Notes under the pieces: generated by a model
What the model was told of the DNA's origin: nothing
Database searches by the model: none
Seen by the model: only the letters and a program-made list of their open reading frames with translations
Translations under genes and position numbers: made by a program
Shown here: piece after piece, positions 21,108 to 31,337 of the stretch
Position numbering within the stretch: the first letter of the stretch is position 1
Layout of the letters: every line of letters starts with the position of its first letter
DNA from: Lindgomyces ingoldianus
Lineage: Eukaryota > Ascomycota > Dothideomycetes > Pleosporales > Lindgomycetaceae
Assembly (NCBI RefSeq): GCF_010093535.1
Contig: NW_022985181.1
Coordinates: 1,177,838-1,209,174, forward strand
Direction of reading: 5' to 3'
Length of the DNA: 31,337 bases

Positions 21108-21125
21108 AGCGGAGCAAGCTCCGCT
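21108..21125. repeat. Short perfect hairpin AGCGGAGC-AA-GCTCCGCT
   Basis: An 8-bp stem with a 2-base centre. It resembles the hairpins near Helitron ends, but no CTRR terminus follows at the expected distance on the plus strand and it lies on the wrong side to end the minus-strand Helitron remnant. It could also act as a rho-independent-like fold by chance. Confidence 0.5.
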
Positions 21126-21129
21126 AATA

Positions 21130-22693
21130 ATCTTTATGTTTACAACTATAAAGCTGTAGATAGTAAAGTCTAATTTATTAAGTGCCTTTAAAAAGACACT
21201 TAGTAGAGGCTTAATCTTAAGATCCTGCTTTTTAGCTATTATAGTAGATAAGATGTTTAATTAAGCCTTTTTATCTACTATAGCCTAAAGGTCTTTTAAT
21301 AACCTTATGCTTACTGTTGCTAATAATAAGGTTAACCTTTTTAAGTATAATAAGTTTTAAAAGTTTTTAAGCTTTTTTTTATTACTTTTTAGAGTAATAT
21401 AGGCTAGAAAAAAGAAGCTTGGTTTTTTTAGCTTTACTTTTTTCCTTTTTGCTTATTTTTATTAGACTTATTTTTATCTTTATCCTTTATAAAATAATCT
21501 AGGGAAATATAACCTAGCTGCTTATAATTCTAGTAACTAACTTTTATTTTATTAAATTTTTACTTTTTTTAGCTTTTTTTTTTTAGCTTAAAAGCTGTTT
21601 TTATTTCTTTATTAGCTAAAAGTAAAGTAGAACGCTTTTATGTTCCTTTCTTTTTTAACTTTAGCTCTTTTCTCTTCTATAGGCAGCAGTAGGATATACT
21701 GCTCTACTTCTCTACTTAAGCTAGCGTCTTTTACTTACTTTATAAAATATATGTTAGATTACACTTAATCTTATTAAATAGTGTACTACTAAAGTCTGCT
21801 ATTATCTTATTTAGGCTCTTTTTATTAACTTTAGTCTATAATAGCCTAAGGTAGGCTAGAAGTTTAGTTAGAGACTAATTAAGTTATTATTTATAGTTTC
21901 TTATAGTGTTATAAGCTACTTTTTTTTATTTTACTAAAGTACTTAATGTATTAAGCATTTTGTTTTTAAGATTTTATTATGTTAGTAACTATAATAAGTT
22001 AACAAGCTTTAAATAAGTGTAGTGTGTCTTTTATAGTAATTATAGTGTCTTATTAATGTATTATAAGCTAAAAAAATCTTCTGTAATTTTTAAGTAAAGT
22101 TTGATAGACTTTTTTAGTAATAGTCTTTATTATCCCTACACTACTAGTTGTAGTCTGCTCTGTTTTTTTTTATATTAGTACAGTAGTTTAAAACGCAGTA
22201 AGTTTACTTAGTCTTAAGTAAGTTTTAGTATAATAATATTTAATACCTTAGTTAGCAACTTATTAAGTGTGTTTATATTACTTACTTTAAATTAATAATA
22301 AAATTTTATTATCTTAGCTAGTTTTTACGCTTCCTGCTGCTCTTGCAGCTAGGCGTAGGCTTCTGCTAAAGCCTAATTTGCAGGGGTAGACTGTGCGTTG
22401 CTTAGTTCTACACTAGCTCTTTTAACCCCTTCTAGGCCCTAAACACCTTCTAGATAGCTTAATAAGCTTAATTTATAAAAATTTTATTATTTTTTTTACT
22501 TATCTTTTACTTTATTTCTTTTTATGTTAGTATTAATTTTAGTTAAGTATTACTAAAAGTAGTAGTCTTAGCTAGCTTTTTAAGTAGTCTTTAAGTGCTA
22601 GTTACATCTAATTCTTCTTTAGCGTTTTACTTTAACACTATTACATAGAAATGTTGCCCTTAAGCAGTATGCTAGCTTATAGAGTAATTTAAA
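21130..22693 (-). pseudogene. gag-like internal remnant of the LTR element at 22694-23070
   Basis: This is what follows the LTR in its reading direction. One frame at about 22455-22320 gives GLEGVKRASVELSNAQS and then ALAEAYA and LQEQQEA, broken by stops at former Gln/Trp codons. The Gln/Glu/Ala-rich helical composition fits the start of a retrotransposon gag. Farther left (22300-21130) it dissolves into Lys-rich, RIP-mutated frames with no motif I can name. The rest of the element and its second LTR were not found in the window. Confidence 0.5.
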
Positions 22694-22961
22694 TGTAATA
22701 GAATAGTAAGTAGCATAGATAGCACTAAGAGCACGCTTTTAGAGAAAGATAGAACTGTATTATAAGAGAGATAAATTGCTGCTAAGCCTTGCTTGTTAGA
22801 ATTTATGCTTATATACAAACCACAGGTTATATGACCTCTAAACAGGTCAGGTGAGGCCATACTAGCCCGTTCTAGTGTAAGGACGGGGCTCCGCACCACT
22901 CCGCCAATACAACTAAAAAGGTGCAAATAATCAACCAACGTTAATTATTGCGTACAGAATA

Positions 22962-22970
22962 GTATATATA
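22962..22970 (-). promoter_or_regulatory. TATA-box-like site in LTR U3
   Basis: TATATATAC on the minus strand, about 100 bases inside the LTR, a typical position for the retrotransposon promoter. The 24-bp repeats at 22979-23026 lie just upstream of it. Confidence 0.5.
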
Positions 22971-22978
22971 CCCGTCGT

Positions 22979-23026
22979 ACGTAAGCACCATCTCGGCCTT
23001 ACACGTAAGCGCCATCCCGGCCTTAC
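22979..23026 (-). repeat. Two 24-bp tandem repeats in U3
   Basis: ACGTAAGC(A/G)CCATC(T/C)CGGCCTTAC occurs twice back to back (22979-23002 and 23003-23026), and a degenerate third part (ATCCGGCCTTA) follows. Tandem repeats upstream of a TATA-like site are often enhancer elements in LTRs. Confidence 0.8.
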
Positions 23027-23070
23027 ATCTAGGACATCCGGCCTTATACTAACAGTACACTTCTGTTACA

Positions 23071-23675
23071 GTCTATACATAACCCTAGTATAAACTTTAC
23101 TTTAGAGGATTTTTAAGCTTATATAAAGATTATAGAAGCTATCTATAGGCAGATGCCTATAGAAGCATATTAAGTAGTTAGAAAAGTTAAGCGCGCACAC
23201 ACACCTTTCTAATAAGTGTTTAACATTCTAAAGACTAAGCTAAGTAACTGTACAGATAATAAGGCTATCTTATAGATAGTAGTTAAGGCTCTAAACAACA
23301 TAGCTAGCCTACACAGTCTAGTACCTACACTGCTAGTCTTTAGAGCATACTTAAGAATTAACTTAGACTTTTTACTATTACTAAACATTATTACATAAAT
23401 AAGCGTAGTATAAAAAGTAATAAAAATACTTTAAAAAGACTATGTAAAAGTAAACATTAATTATATAATTAACACTTATAATAGCCTTATAACATATAAA
23501 GTTCTTAACTTTCTTCTTAGCTTAGAAATTATAGCATAGAGGAAAAAAAAAAGCTAGACTAGCCTATATAAAATTAAGAGTATTAAAAGAAAAGATGTTA
23601 TTATTAAAAGAGAAAATAGCCTACTAAAGCTCTAATATACGCAGGTTAAACTGTACTATAAAAAAATAACCTACC
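23071..23675 (+). mobile_element. Copia fragment (copy 4), left part, plus orientation
   Basis: Reverse complement of the copia body corresponding to about 10180-10808. It starts in the integrase C-terminal region (MPIEAY then VVRKVKRAHTPF at about 23152-23210) and runs through the integrase-RT spacer. Its upstream part is missing and replaced by the LTR at 22694-23070. It is interrupted by copy 3 and resumes at 31158. Confidence 0.85.
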
Positions 23676-23955
23676 TGTTAAATAGGCTCTAACAGCTAGC
23701 TGCTTATAGTATAAGCACTTAAGTAGCAAGAGTAAGAGTGGTGTACAGTGTGCACAGTGTACAAGGTAGGTAAGGTAAGGGCAACATGTTTCTAGTTCTA
23801 TTACTCTTATTTTTCCTCTGTACAGAGAAAAAAGGGGATATTTAGATGTTTATGCATAGAGGTTTACATATAAGCATTATATAACATAGATATGTAGTCC
23901 TACTTATGCGTAATTACTTATATCTAGATTATAACACTACTGCTATGTACAGACA
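23676..23955 (-). repeat. 3' LTR of copia copy 3
   Basis: 280 bp and heavily mutated on its right-hand side (for example TATAACATAGATATGTAGTCC against TGTGACATAGATACGTGGTCC in its partner). Confidence 0.92.
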
Positions 23956-24120
23956 CTAGCAACTTTTTTTTTTATCTAAAAAGTTACCTTCTGTATGTGT
24001 TACTTCTTTTTTATCTATGTAAGTCTATCTAATTACATTCTACCTTTACTTTACTTTATTTGTTAGGACTTGCCTTAGTAATGCTGTACATTAAGATAGG
24101 CTAGTTACACTATGTAAATA

Positions 24121-24300
24121 GCTTTATAAATAGTATAAAGTATTTTAAGCTATTATTATTTAGCCTTTATGTGCTTACTTTATAAGTAATTTAGTAGTGT
24201 ATAAACTATTTTATGTAGAGTTTTATGCTAGAATAGTGTAGGATCTTTGCGTAGGCAGGTGCGTAGGAAGGTGTATATAATAAAGTCTTCTTTTCTTCTT
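24121..24300. other. Extra segment in 3' region of copia copy 3
   Basis: About 170 bases absent from the matching positions of copies 1 and 2 (near 7148 and 8150). No terminal repeats or clear duplication were recognised, so either an insertion here or a deletion in the others is possible. Confidence 0.6.
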
Positions 24301-24388
24301 TACTTTCTCTTCTTTATCCTTTACTTTTTAAGCCCTACTATATAATTTTCTAGCTCTTTTCTTTTTTTATACAGTGCTAATAGTAATA

Positions 24389-24410
24389 GATACTCCTGCC
24401 TGCACACACA

Positions 24411-24444
<34 letters not shown>

Positions 24445-25018
24445 TGTCTCTCTAGCCTTTCTCCTCTACCTCTAGCGCTGTTAGTGCGGGCGTCTTTAAC
24501 ATCCTTATGCAGTCTAGCAGCCTAGGGTGTATCTGTGTTACCCTTTTAACTAGTTTTACTACTAATTAGCAGTTTATTTAGCGTCTTAGTATAAACATAC
24601 ATATTCTTTAGCTCTTTTGCTTTCTCTTTGTATAAAATGCTAATTATAAATAAGCTAAGAAGTAGCATGTAGCAGCTTTACTATTTTATAATATTAATAT
24701 TATCTTACCTACTAGCACTAATCTGCAGCTGTAGGCAGTAAAAGTTATATATTATAAGAGGTACTTCTATGCAGTCTTAGTCTAAAGTTGCAGTTAGGTT
24801 CTAGCAACTTTATATACTTATTATTATAGTAGCACTACTAGTGCCTTTTTTTTTATTAAGTGTTATATGTTAGCTAACTTCTAGGCTAATGCCTACACCT
24901 TATGTGTATAGCAGAGCTGTGGTCTGCATTGTGACTACTATATATAAGGGGTAGTAGCTTTTTCTTTTTCTGTATACTAAATAAATAGACTGTCTTTTTT
25001 ATATATCTTTCTTTTTTA
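24389..25018. other. Second extra segment in copia copy 3, with microsatellite
   Basis: About 630 bases that interrupt sequence continuous in copies 1 and 2 (around 7230 and 8240). It begins with CCTGCCTG and a (CA)n(GA)n tract and continues with moderately RIP-like DNA. No coding frame was recognised. It lies between RNase H and the 3' LTR, where copia elements sometimes carry extra DNA. Confidence 0.65.
24403..24444. repeat. (CA)13(GA)8 microsatellite
   Basis: Thirteen CA units (24403-24428) followed directly by eight GA units (24429-24444). Confidence 0.97.
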
Positions 25019-25089
25019 ATCTTATAATAAGAAAAATAAGTGCGTATAATAAAAAAAATAAAAGAAATAAGCTTTATATAAAGGTGTTA

Positions 25090-28000
25090 TTAGTCTAGTT
25101 AGTCTAAAGCATCTTTGCGCATAGAATCTAGCTAGTCTACAGATGCTTCTATCTAGACAGAGAAGCAGTTAGTTAGAACTAATAATTAAAAAGCTTAGTT
25201 TAGTGTTTTCTTTATATATGTATCTACTAAGTTATTTTTACTATTAATCTACTTTATTTTAGTAATTTCCCTTTTCTTATATAATTTATAGAGTAATAAA
25301 ATGTTAATTATAAGTTACTTTTTACTAGTAGTGCCTAGCTTAATAAGGTAATTATATAAAAACCTTAAATCTATATAGATTACTACTAGAATTAGTAGCA
25401 GTTTAAGTGTTTATATAATTTACTATAAAGTTGTACTAAAAGTAATTATATTATTAAACCCTCTAACTATTTTATATAGTTTACTAGTAAGAACACTCCT
25501 AGTTACTCTTTTACACTTAGTAGAATTCTAGTGTATAATGTTGCCTAGTATTTTAAAGTAGTTACTTTGCTTTATATAGTCCTTATTGTAACAGCGCAGG
25601 CAAGACAATGGGTCTAAATGCGGTATGAATCCACTTAGAGGCATATAGGAGTGCGTGGGGACTTAGAGACCTGGGAATACTAATGACACCTATAGGCCTT
25701 GTACGTAGGATATCAGAAAACTACTGAGCTAGCTACGGGGGCGAGGTGCGACTAAATACATGAGGGAATAGGGGTAACAGCAGGGGGCAAGGCAGAGTTG
25801 GGGCCAGGTCGAGTCAGGGTCGAGCCAGGGTCGGAGCCGATACGGGGACCCTTTGGATGGGTACCGGGCGACCTGAGATGGAACGAGAATCGTTACACTT
25901 ATTACTTAATATAATTAAAAATTTTAGCTATAAGCTAAAGTTTTTATTATTAGTAAATAATCTATTTATAAAGATGAACAGCTTTACATAATTAAGTTGT
26001 AATAGTAAGAAGGTAAGACTGCACTTACTATTATCTATCTACTATTAGATTTATGTGTTAAGTATATTAATGTTATTATATAAAAGGTCTGTAGTCTATG
26101 TAGTAATAAAGAGGTTAAATGCTGCCTCTAGTTAACATATAAATGCAATGTATACCTCTTTTACATGTTACTTAACATATTATTATACAGCATCTTTATT
26201 CTCTAAGTTAATTATATAAAAGTAGCTTACTTATCTTTTTTAAGTAAAAACTACTATGTTATGTATAAGTTTAATTCTTTTACTATTAAACTTAATAAGT
26301 TACTTTTCTACTAAAATAGTTTTACTTTTTATATAAAACTTTGCCTTTTATAGTTTCTTTTTTTCTCTTTACGCAAAATTCTTTATTATAATGCTTAAAG
26401 TGTTATTTATTTATAAGCTAGTAATACTAAAAGTGTGCTCTCCTTTATTAGTAATTAAAAAGTAGGGGTTATATAAAGAGATGTGCATGCACAGCTTTTT
26501 TTTATAGTAGTTATAGTATGTTTTAAACTAATACAGTCCTAATTTAGTAGCTCTATACAAAAGTTGTACAACCTAGAGTATTATATTTAGTAGAAAGCTC
26601 TAGTGCATCTTCTTTAGTAGCTTTATGTATAGTGTGCGCATAAGCTTATTTATTAATTAAATGTATACTTGTGTAATATTACACAGTTTAAAATGCATTT
26701 TATATATAGCTCTTAGGCTTACTTTTATAGCTAAAAGTAGTCTTTAGCTTATTCTTTAGATAGTTAGTAACTAAGTAAAGATTTCTTTTTTCTCTTTATC
26801 TAAGTAGCTAGCAAACACTAGGTAGGATTTCTTATATAGTTAGGTTGTTTTACCTTTTACTTTTTATATAAAGTAAAAGTTAAAAATCTAACTTTTATGC
26901 CTTATTAAGTTATACACTATAACTTTAAAAGTGCTGTTAGTAATTAAAGTATTTATCTCTATGTAGTCTAATTTTTTAAATAGTTTTTTAGGTGTAGTAA
27001 TTACACTGTCTATATAAAGCTTAATAAATAAGGCCTAATTATCCTTTTCTTTCTAGGTTAAAAATACCTAGTCTAGACTTTATGTAGGTTTCCTTTGCTT
27101 TTTACTTCTCTTAGTATCTATATCTTCCTTTTGCACTAGTGCGGTATTGCTATCCTAAGGGGCTTAGTCTATAGTAGGCTTTAGTTCTGCCTTTATAACA
27201 TTCTTATAAAGCTGTCTTCTCTTCCTTTTCTTTAAAAAATTCCTTTATATAAGAATTAGTTTATCTAGGTTATCTGCTATAAGTAGGTTATCTTTCTTTT
27301 TTTCTCTATAGTATAGTTTAACCTGTGTATATTAGAGCTTTAGTAGGCTATTCTCTCTTTTAATAATAATGTCTCTCTTTTTAATACTCTTAATCTTATA
27401 TAGGCTAGTCTAGCCTTTTTTCTCTCTTTATGCTATAATCTTTAAGCTAAAAAAAAGGTTAAAAACTTTATATGTTATAAAGCTATTATAAGTATTAATT
27501 ATATAATTAATATTTACTTTTACATAGCTTTTTTAAAGTATCTTTATTACCTTTTATACTGTGCTTGCTTATGTAATAATGTTTAGTAATAGTAAAAAGT
27601 CTAGGTTAATTCTTAAGTATGCCTTAAAGACTAGCAGCGTGGGTACTAGACTGTGCAGGCTAGCTGTGTTGTTTAGAGCCTTAACTACTATCTACAAAAT
27701 AGCCTTATTATCTGTACAGTTACTTAGCTTAGTCTTTAGGATGTTAAACACTTATTTAAGAGGTGCATGCGCACACTTAACTTTTCTAATTACTTAATAT
27801 GCTTTTATAGGCATCTACTTACATATAGCTCTTATAATTTTTACATAAGCTTAAAAGTTTTTTAAAGTAAAGTTTATACTAAAGTTATATATAATGTAGT
27901 TTAGAGGTTTTTAATAAGTGTTAATCTAGCATTTGCATAGTGCATCTTAGGTATCTTGTGCAGACATAGATTTTAGAAATGTAGTAGCCTAAAATAATAT

Positions 28001-28330
28001 ATCTACATTAATAACATATAAAACATCTTTATTATTAATTTGTATAATGTTAATAATAACTTTATAGTTAAAGTAAGTGTTATTTTTAATTATAAACTTA
28101 AATCTTTATAGAGCCTAATTATATAATTAGTAGAGGTAGTAAAACTTCTTAATCTTTTCTAGCACTGCAGCATTAATGTTGTAGCTAGCGCTAGTTAGCA
28201 TCTTCTAGAGTTTCTTTATACAGGGTGTCTAAATTAGTAGTAAAAGCAGTAAAGTTTTAATTTAGTAAAAAAGAACATAAATTTCTCCTTACTAATATTA
28301 AAAAAAAAGTGTCTCTATTTTTATATAATA
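25090..28330 (-). pseudogene. Copia pol remnant of copy 3
   Basis: RNase H (about 25090-26100) is interrupted by the solo LTR at 25587-25897. RT at about 26460-27010 reads SVITTPKKLFKKLDYIEI, KMHFKLCNITQVYI and VVQLLYRATKLGLY on the minus strand, matching RVT_2 blocks. Integrase is at about 27730-28300. The 78-codon plus-strand frame at 27561-27797 is antisense to the integrase-RT spacer and is not a gene. Confidence 0.85.
25587..25897. mobile_element. GC-rich, unmutated solo LTR
   Basis: It starts TGTAACAGCGCAGG and ends AATCGTTACA, with the 5-bp duplication CTTAT at 25582-25586 and 25898-25902. Excising it restores the RNase H sequence present in copies 1 and 2. It contains many CpA and CpG sites and no sign of RIP, so it came after the mutation of its host or is too short to be a target. 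A related LTR starts at 31273. Confidence 0.93.
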
Positions 28331-28379
28331 AGTATAGTAGTTTTATTTTTATGTGTAATAACATTTAAAATGTTGTTAA

Positions 28380-30480
28380 AGTATGCTCTAAGTTAGTTAG
28401 CATTTACTAGTAATAGCAAAAATAGTGTTAAAGTCTTTAAAATGTAGTATATAACTAGACTAATTATGTTCTAGATTTATATAGTACTAATTAATCTTTT
28501 TAGTGTCTAGCTTTTAAAGCTAATATCTATTTAGCTAAGTGTTTAATTAATTTCTATATATAAGTTCTCTTATATGTATGCCTTAAGTTAGGACTTACTA
28601 ACAGTAGAGATCTTTACTACGCCTATGTTTTATAGTTTACCTTAGTATACTATATAGTATTAGTTATTAAGGATAAACTACTTAGCATACTTCTTAAGTT
28701 TAATGCTGTAGATGTTCTTTTCTGTTACATAGTGTAAATAGGCAGCAGAGGTAAGGTAGTTAACAGCTTTTTTAGCATTTTTACCTTTTTATTTTATTTC
28801 TTTTATATTATGTAAATTATTCTTTTTTTAGAGTAACCTTTAAAGTCTTAAATGTATAAAGTAATAGCTTTATATAATAAGGTCTTATTATAAAAATCTT
28901 TATATAAGGTAATATACTAGTTCTTTGCTTATATATAGTTATTATAAAAGTAGTTTAATAACTAACATCTTTTCTTATAGCAGATAAAGCACTTCTTTGT
29001 CTGCGTGTAGTTGTCTCTAGATTGTAGCCTAAACCTAGATAGAGATCTTCTATGTTGTTCTCTTCTACGCAGAGGGAAGCTTTTTTCTTATTATGTAGAG
29101 TTATATTAGCAGTTTATGTAGTATGCATTAGGCAGTTTCTAAAGGTATTAGTTTACTTTTTAGTCTATAGTAACTTAGAGTAATGCCTGTAGGTTACTAA
29201 ATAAGGCTTTATATAAAGGCTTAATAGTAAACATAGCATGTTTTAGTTCTAGTTATTCTTAATAGGCTTGTATAATAGCAGTGTGTAGTAGAACATTTTC
29301 TTAGAATTTTGTTTTTAGTGCTCTTTATGTAAGCATAAGCTTATTAATTATTATTTTAAGAACTTTATATAAACTTTTATTAAAGTTTTTTTATTAGTAT
29401 TATGTAAAAGTTATTATTATTTAGTCTATTTAGTACTAGCTATAGTTTACATTAGTGTTAAAGTAACTACTTAAGGTGTTATATAAATGCTTCTAGTTAT
29501 GTCTAGAGCCTATGTTATATATATAGTACATATTTACCTAACTTTCTAGAATATCTAGAAAGATGTCTATATACTAAGTTTTCTAGATATCTAGCTATTA
29601 ACATAGATTAATAAAAATTCTTATTTTATTTATAAAGATGTTATATAGTTAACTTATGTAGTTATTATTTTTTTTTATGCTTTTTAAAATTATATAATCT
29701 TATTTACTAAAAGTTTTTCTTTAGTAGTTTCTCTTTAGAGTAGAAGTTTATATAGGTTGTAATGTAGTATAAATTGTGCAGGTAGTATTAGTAGTGCATA
29801 CACTACTGCAGGCAGTGGTGTGTACAATTAAGGGTGTAGAGTAGGTGTTAGGTAGGGTAGCATGTATTATTTATACAGTAATTAGTATAGTGCTAGCTAA
29901 GGTATAAAAGCAGGTAATGCTAGTATGTTTAGTGTTAATAGTAGCATTATATTTAGTCTACTTCTATATAGAGCCTTATATAGTAATAAAGGTTACATAT
30001 AAAGCTTTTTTAGTGTAATTACTTTCTTTTATGCTATATTATACAGCTTTTAGGCTTAAGTACCTTTAGTGCTTAGCTATAGTATAATTCCTTTATTCTT
30101 TAGCACTTATATAAGCTCCTTTTTAAACACATAGCTAAGTGCTAAAAAGTTTTATAGTGTCTATCTTTTAAAATTCTTTATATATAAACTTAAAAAAGTA
30201 GCGCCCTTTTAAGTTATTATACATAAATTAGTAATTATATAACTTATATAGAATTAAGTTTATAAGCTTATTAGAGCCTTTAACATGTTAATTTTATTAT
30301 TCTAGTACTCTAAGCTAGTCTTGTTTTATAGTGTTACCTTTAATATTTTTATATTCTTTATAAGTTATTTATATAATAAGAATTATTTTTTTATTATTAT
30401 TATATAAAGTTGTTAGTTGCTAGTAAGATTTTATTATAATAGTATAGTTAATTACTTTTCTAGTAAATTATATAGGTACT
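28380..30480 (-). pseudogene. gag/protease-side remnant of copia copy 3
   Basis: Closely parallel to 16484-18600 of copy 1 and equally RIP-mutated. No gag motif is readable. Confidence 0.5.
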
Positions 30481-30483
30481 GCT

Positions 30484-30720
30484 ATTATCTAGCTACTAAG
30501 TTGTGCAGCTTTAATAGCTTTAGTATGCGCCTTACACTATCTTCTTTTTACTTTATACAGTAGCAGAGCTTACTGTATAATATAAAGGATTAATCTACTA
30601 TTATCTAGCTACTAGGTTATGCAGCTTTAGTAGCTTTAGTGTGTGTTTTACACTATCTCCTTCTTACTTTATATAGTAGTAGAGCTTACTATATAATGTA
30701 AAGAATTAATTTACTATTTT
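30484..30720 (-). repeat. 116-bp tandem duplication in the copia 5' leader (copy 3)
   Basis: Same arrangement as in copy 1: the unit starts near 30486 and again near 30602. Its presence in both copies shows that the duplication predates their insertions. Confidence 0.8.
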
Positions 30721-30877
30721 AAAAGATAAGTAACTAAATAAAGTACTTTATAAAGTATAAGTGCTGTATTATTACTCTTTTTAAAAAATAAGTAATAAAA
30801 TAAAGTACCTTATAAAGTGTAAGTACTTTATTATTACTTTTACTAATTTATAGTTAATTAAATTAACTACTAATTAG

Positions 30878-31157
30878 TGTTAAATAGGCTTTAATAGCTA
30901 GCTACTTATAGTATAAGCACTTAAGTAGTAAGAGTAAGAGTAGTGTACAGTGTGCACAGTGTATAAAGTAAGTAAAGTAAGAGCAACATGTTTCTAGTTC
31001 TATTACTTTTATCTTTCTTTTATATAGAGAAAAAAGGGGATATCTAGATGTTTGCGCACAGAGGTTCGCGCACAAGCATTATGTGACATAGATACGTGGT
31101 CCTGCTCGTGCGCGATCGCTTGTATCTAGATCGTGACGCTGCTGCTGCGTACAGACA
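30878..31157 (-). repeat. 5' LTR of copia copy 3
   Basis: 280 bp. The last 120 bases keep CpG-rich sequence (GCGCGATCGC, GCTGCTGCGTACAGACA), and the rest is mutated. Confidence 0.92.
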
Positions 31158-31272
31158 TACCTATAATAAATAACTTAGATAAACTAACCTTTATATAAAA
31201 AGATCTTTTATAAAAGAGAAGAAGAGAACAACTCTATAAAAATGTTATAAAGGCAGAACTAGAGCCTACTAT
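31158..31272 (+). mobile_element. Copia fragment (copy 4), right part
   Basis: Reverse complement of the copia body at about 10075-10200, resuming where 23675 stopped. It is cut at 31273 by another LTR. Confidence 0.85.
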
Positions 31273-31337
31273 TGTAACGATTCTACGAATCGTTCCATCT
31301 CGGGTCGCTCGGATCCTATCCGAAGGGTCCCCGTATC
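31273..31337. mobile_element. Start of a second copy of the GC-rich LTR, inverted, cut by window end
   Basis: TGTAACGATTC onward matches the reverse complement of the right end of 25587-25897 (shared CGTTCCATCTC and AGGGTCCCCGTATC). It differs by a short insertion that makes GATTC-TAC-GAATC. Whether this is a solo LTR or a full element cannot be seen. Confidence 0.85.

Larger units (their letters stand above)
22694..23070 (-). repeat. LTR of another retrotransposon family (377 bp)
   Basis: On the minus strand it begins TGTAACAGAAG and ends TCTATTACA (TG...CA, imperfect inverted ends). The inner part is GC-rich and little mutated. The 5 bases outside each end (TTAAA and GTCTA) do not match, so this is not a simple solo LTR. 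It is best read as the 5' LTR of an element whose interior lies to the left. The 88-residue frame across it looks incidental. Confidence 0.75.
23676..31157 (-). mobile_element. Ty1/copia retrotransposon (copy 3), nested in copy 4
   Basis: 280-bp LTRs at 23676-23955 and 30878-31157 are of the same subtype as copy 1. Flanks are CTACC and TACCT. Comparison with the uninterrupted sequence near 10190 supports a TACC(T) target duplication with one T shared or lost. The 7482-bp length includes a 311-bp solo LTR (25587-25897) and two extra segments near the 3' LTR. All coding frames are destroyed by RIP. Confidence 0.9.

Noticed and set aside
21108..21125. Helitron 3' end hairpin
   Set aside because: No CTRR end is found about 10 bases downstream, and its position relative to the minus-strand replicase remnant is wrong. 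Kept only as a short hairpin.
22672..22938. 88-codon minus-strand frame with a hydrophobic C-terminus
   Set aside because: It falls inside the 377-bp LTR, crosses its end and has no support beyond being open.
22789..23056. A smaller LTR from TGTTAGAA to ACTAACA
   Set aside because: The ends look like LTR ends, but its flanks show no duplication either. The larger unit 22694-23070 is favoured by its TGTAAYAG ends, its TATA position and the gag-like sequence that follows it.
27561..27797. 78-codon plus-strand frame
   Set aside because: It is antisense to the pol remnant of copia copy 3, and the same stretch in copies 1 and 2 is not open to the same extent.
6702..31157. CRISPR-like array from recurring GC-rich motifs
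   Set aside because: The recurrences are LTRs thousands of bases apart, and the organism is eukaryotic.
5772..31272. Mitochondrial or centromeric origin because of high AT content
   Set aside because: RIP-type stops in recognisable transposons, target duplications and LTR structure show nuclear repeats. No mitochondrial gene was seen. Centromere function cannot be judged from sequence.

Overview
The window looks like nuclear DNA of a filamentous ascomycete (Pezizomycotina). At the left edge is an intron-containing NACHT NLR gene of fungal type. The rest is a very AT-rich block of nested transposons. CpA is scarce and TpA abundant there, and recognisable transposon reading frames are full of C-to-T and G-to-A stops, which is the signature of repeat-induced point mutation (RIP). 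The species cannot be named from sequence alone.

Layout. (1) 1-2624, minus strand: an NLR with a SesA-like N-terminal domain, a Gly-Ser-Gly linker, a NACHT domain and a partial third exon that leaves the window just where WD40 repeats would be expected. This is the only intact protein-coding gene. (2) 2625-3575: intergenic, normal base composition becoming AT-rich. (3) 3578-5769: a Fot1/pogo-type DNA transposon with 43-bp inverted repeats and a TA target duplication, killed by RIP and carrying a 373-bp solo LTR. (4) 5877-6295: a tiny element with two 77-bp terminal direct repeats and a 5-bp target duplication (TRIM-like). (5) 6702-19285: a Ty1/copia element on the minus strand. A second, related copia element (7717-13904) sits inside its RNase H region. 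(6) 19291-22693: old RIP-degraded sequence that includes a Helitron-type replicase remnant and, next to a 377-bp LTR (22694-23070), a gag-like remnant. (7) 23071-31272: a plus-strand copia fragment split by a third minus-strand copia element (23676-31157). That third element contains a GC-rich, unmutated 311-bp solo LTR. A second copy of this LTR starts at 31273, in the opposite orientation, and runs off the window.

The insertions form readable layers. Five are bounded by exact 5-bp target duplications, the Fot1-type element by TA, and the third copia by 4-5 bp. Long repeats are mutated, while elements shorter than about 420 bp and the outer parts of some LTRs keep their GC content, as expected if RIP acts only on longer duplications. 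No rRNA, tRNA, CRISPR array or bacterial-type operon was seen. I could not run alignments, so all family assignments rest on reading motifs by eye.
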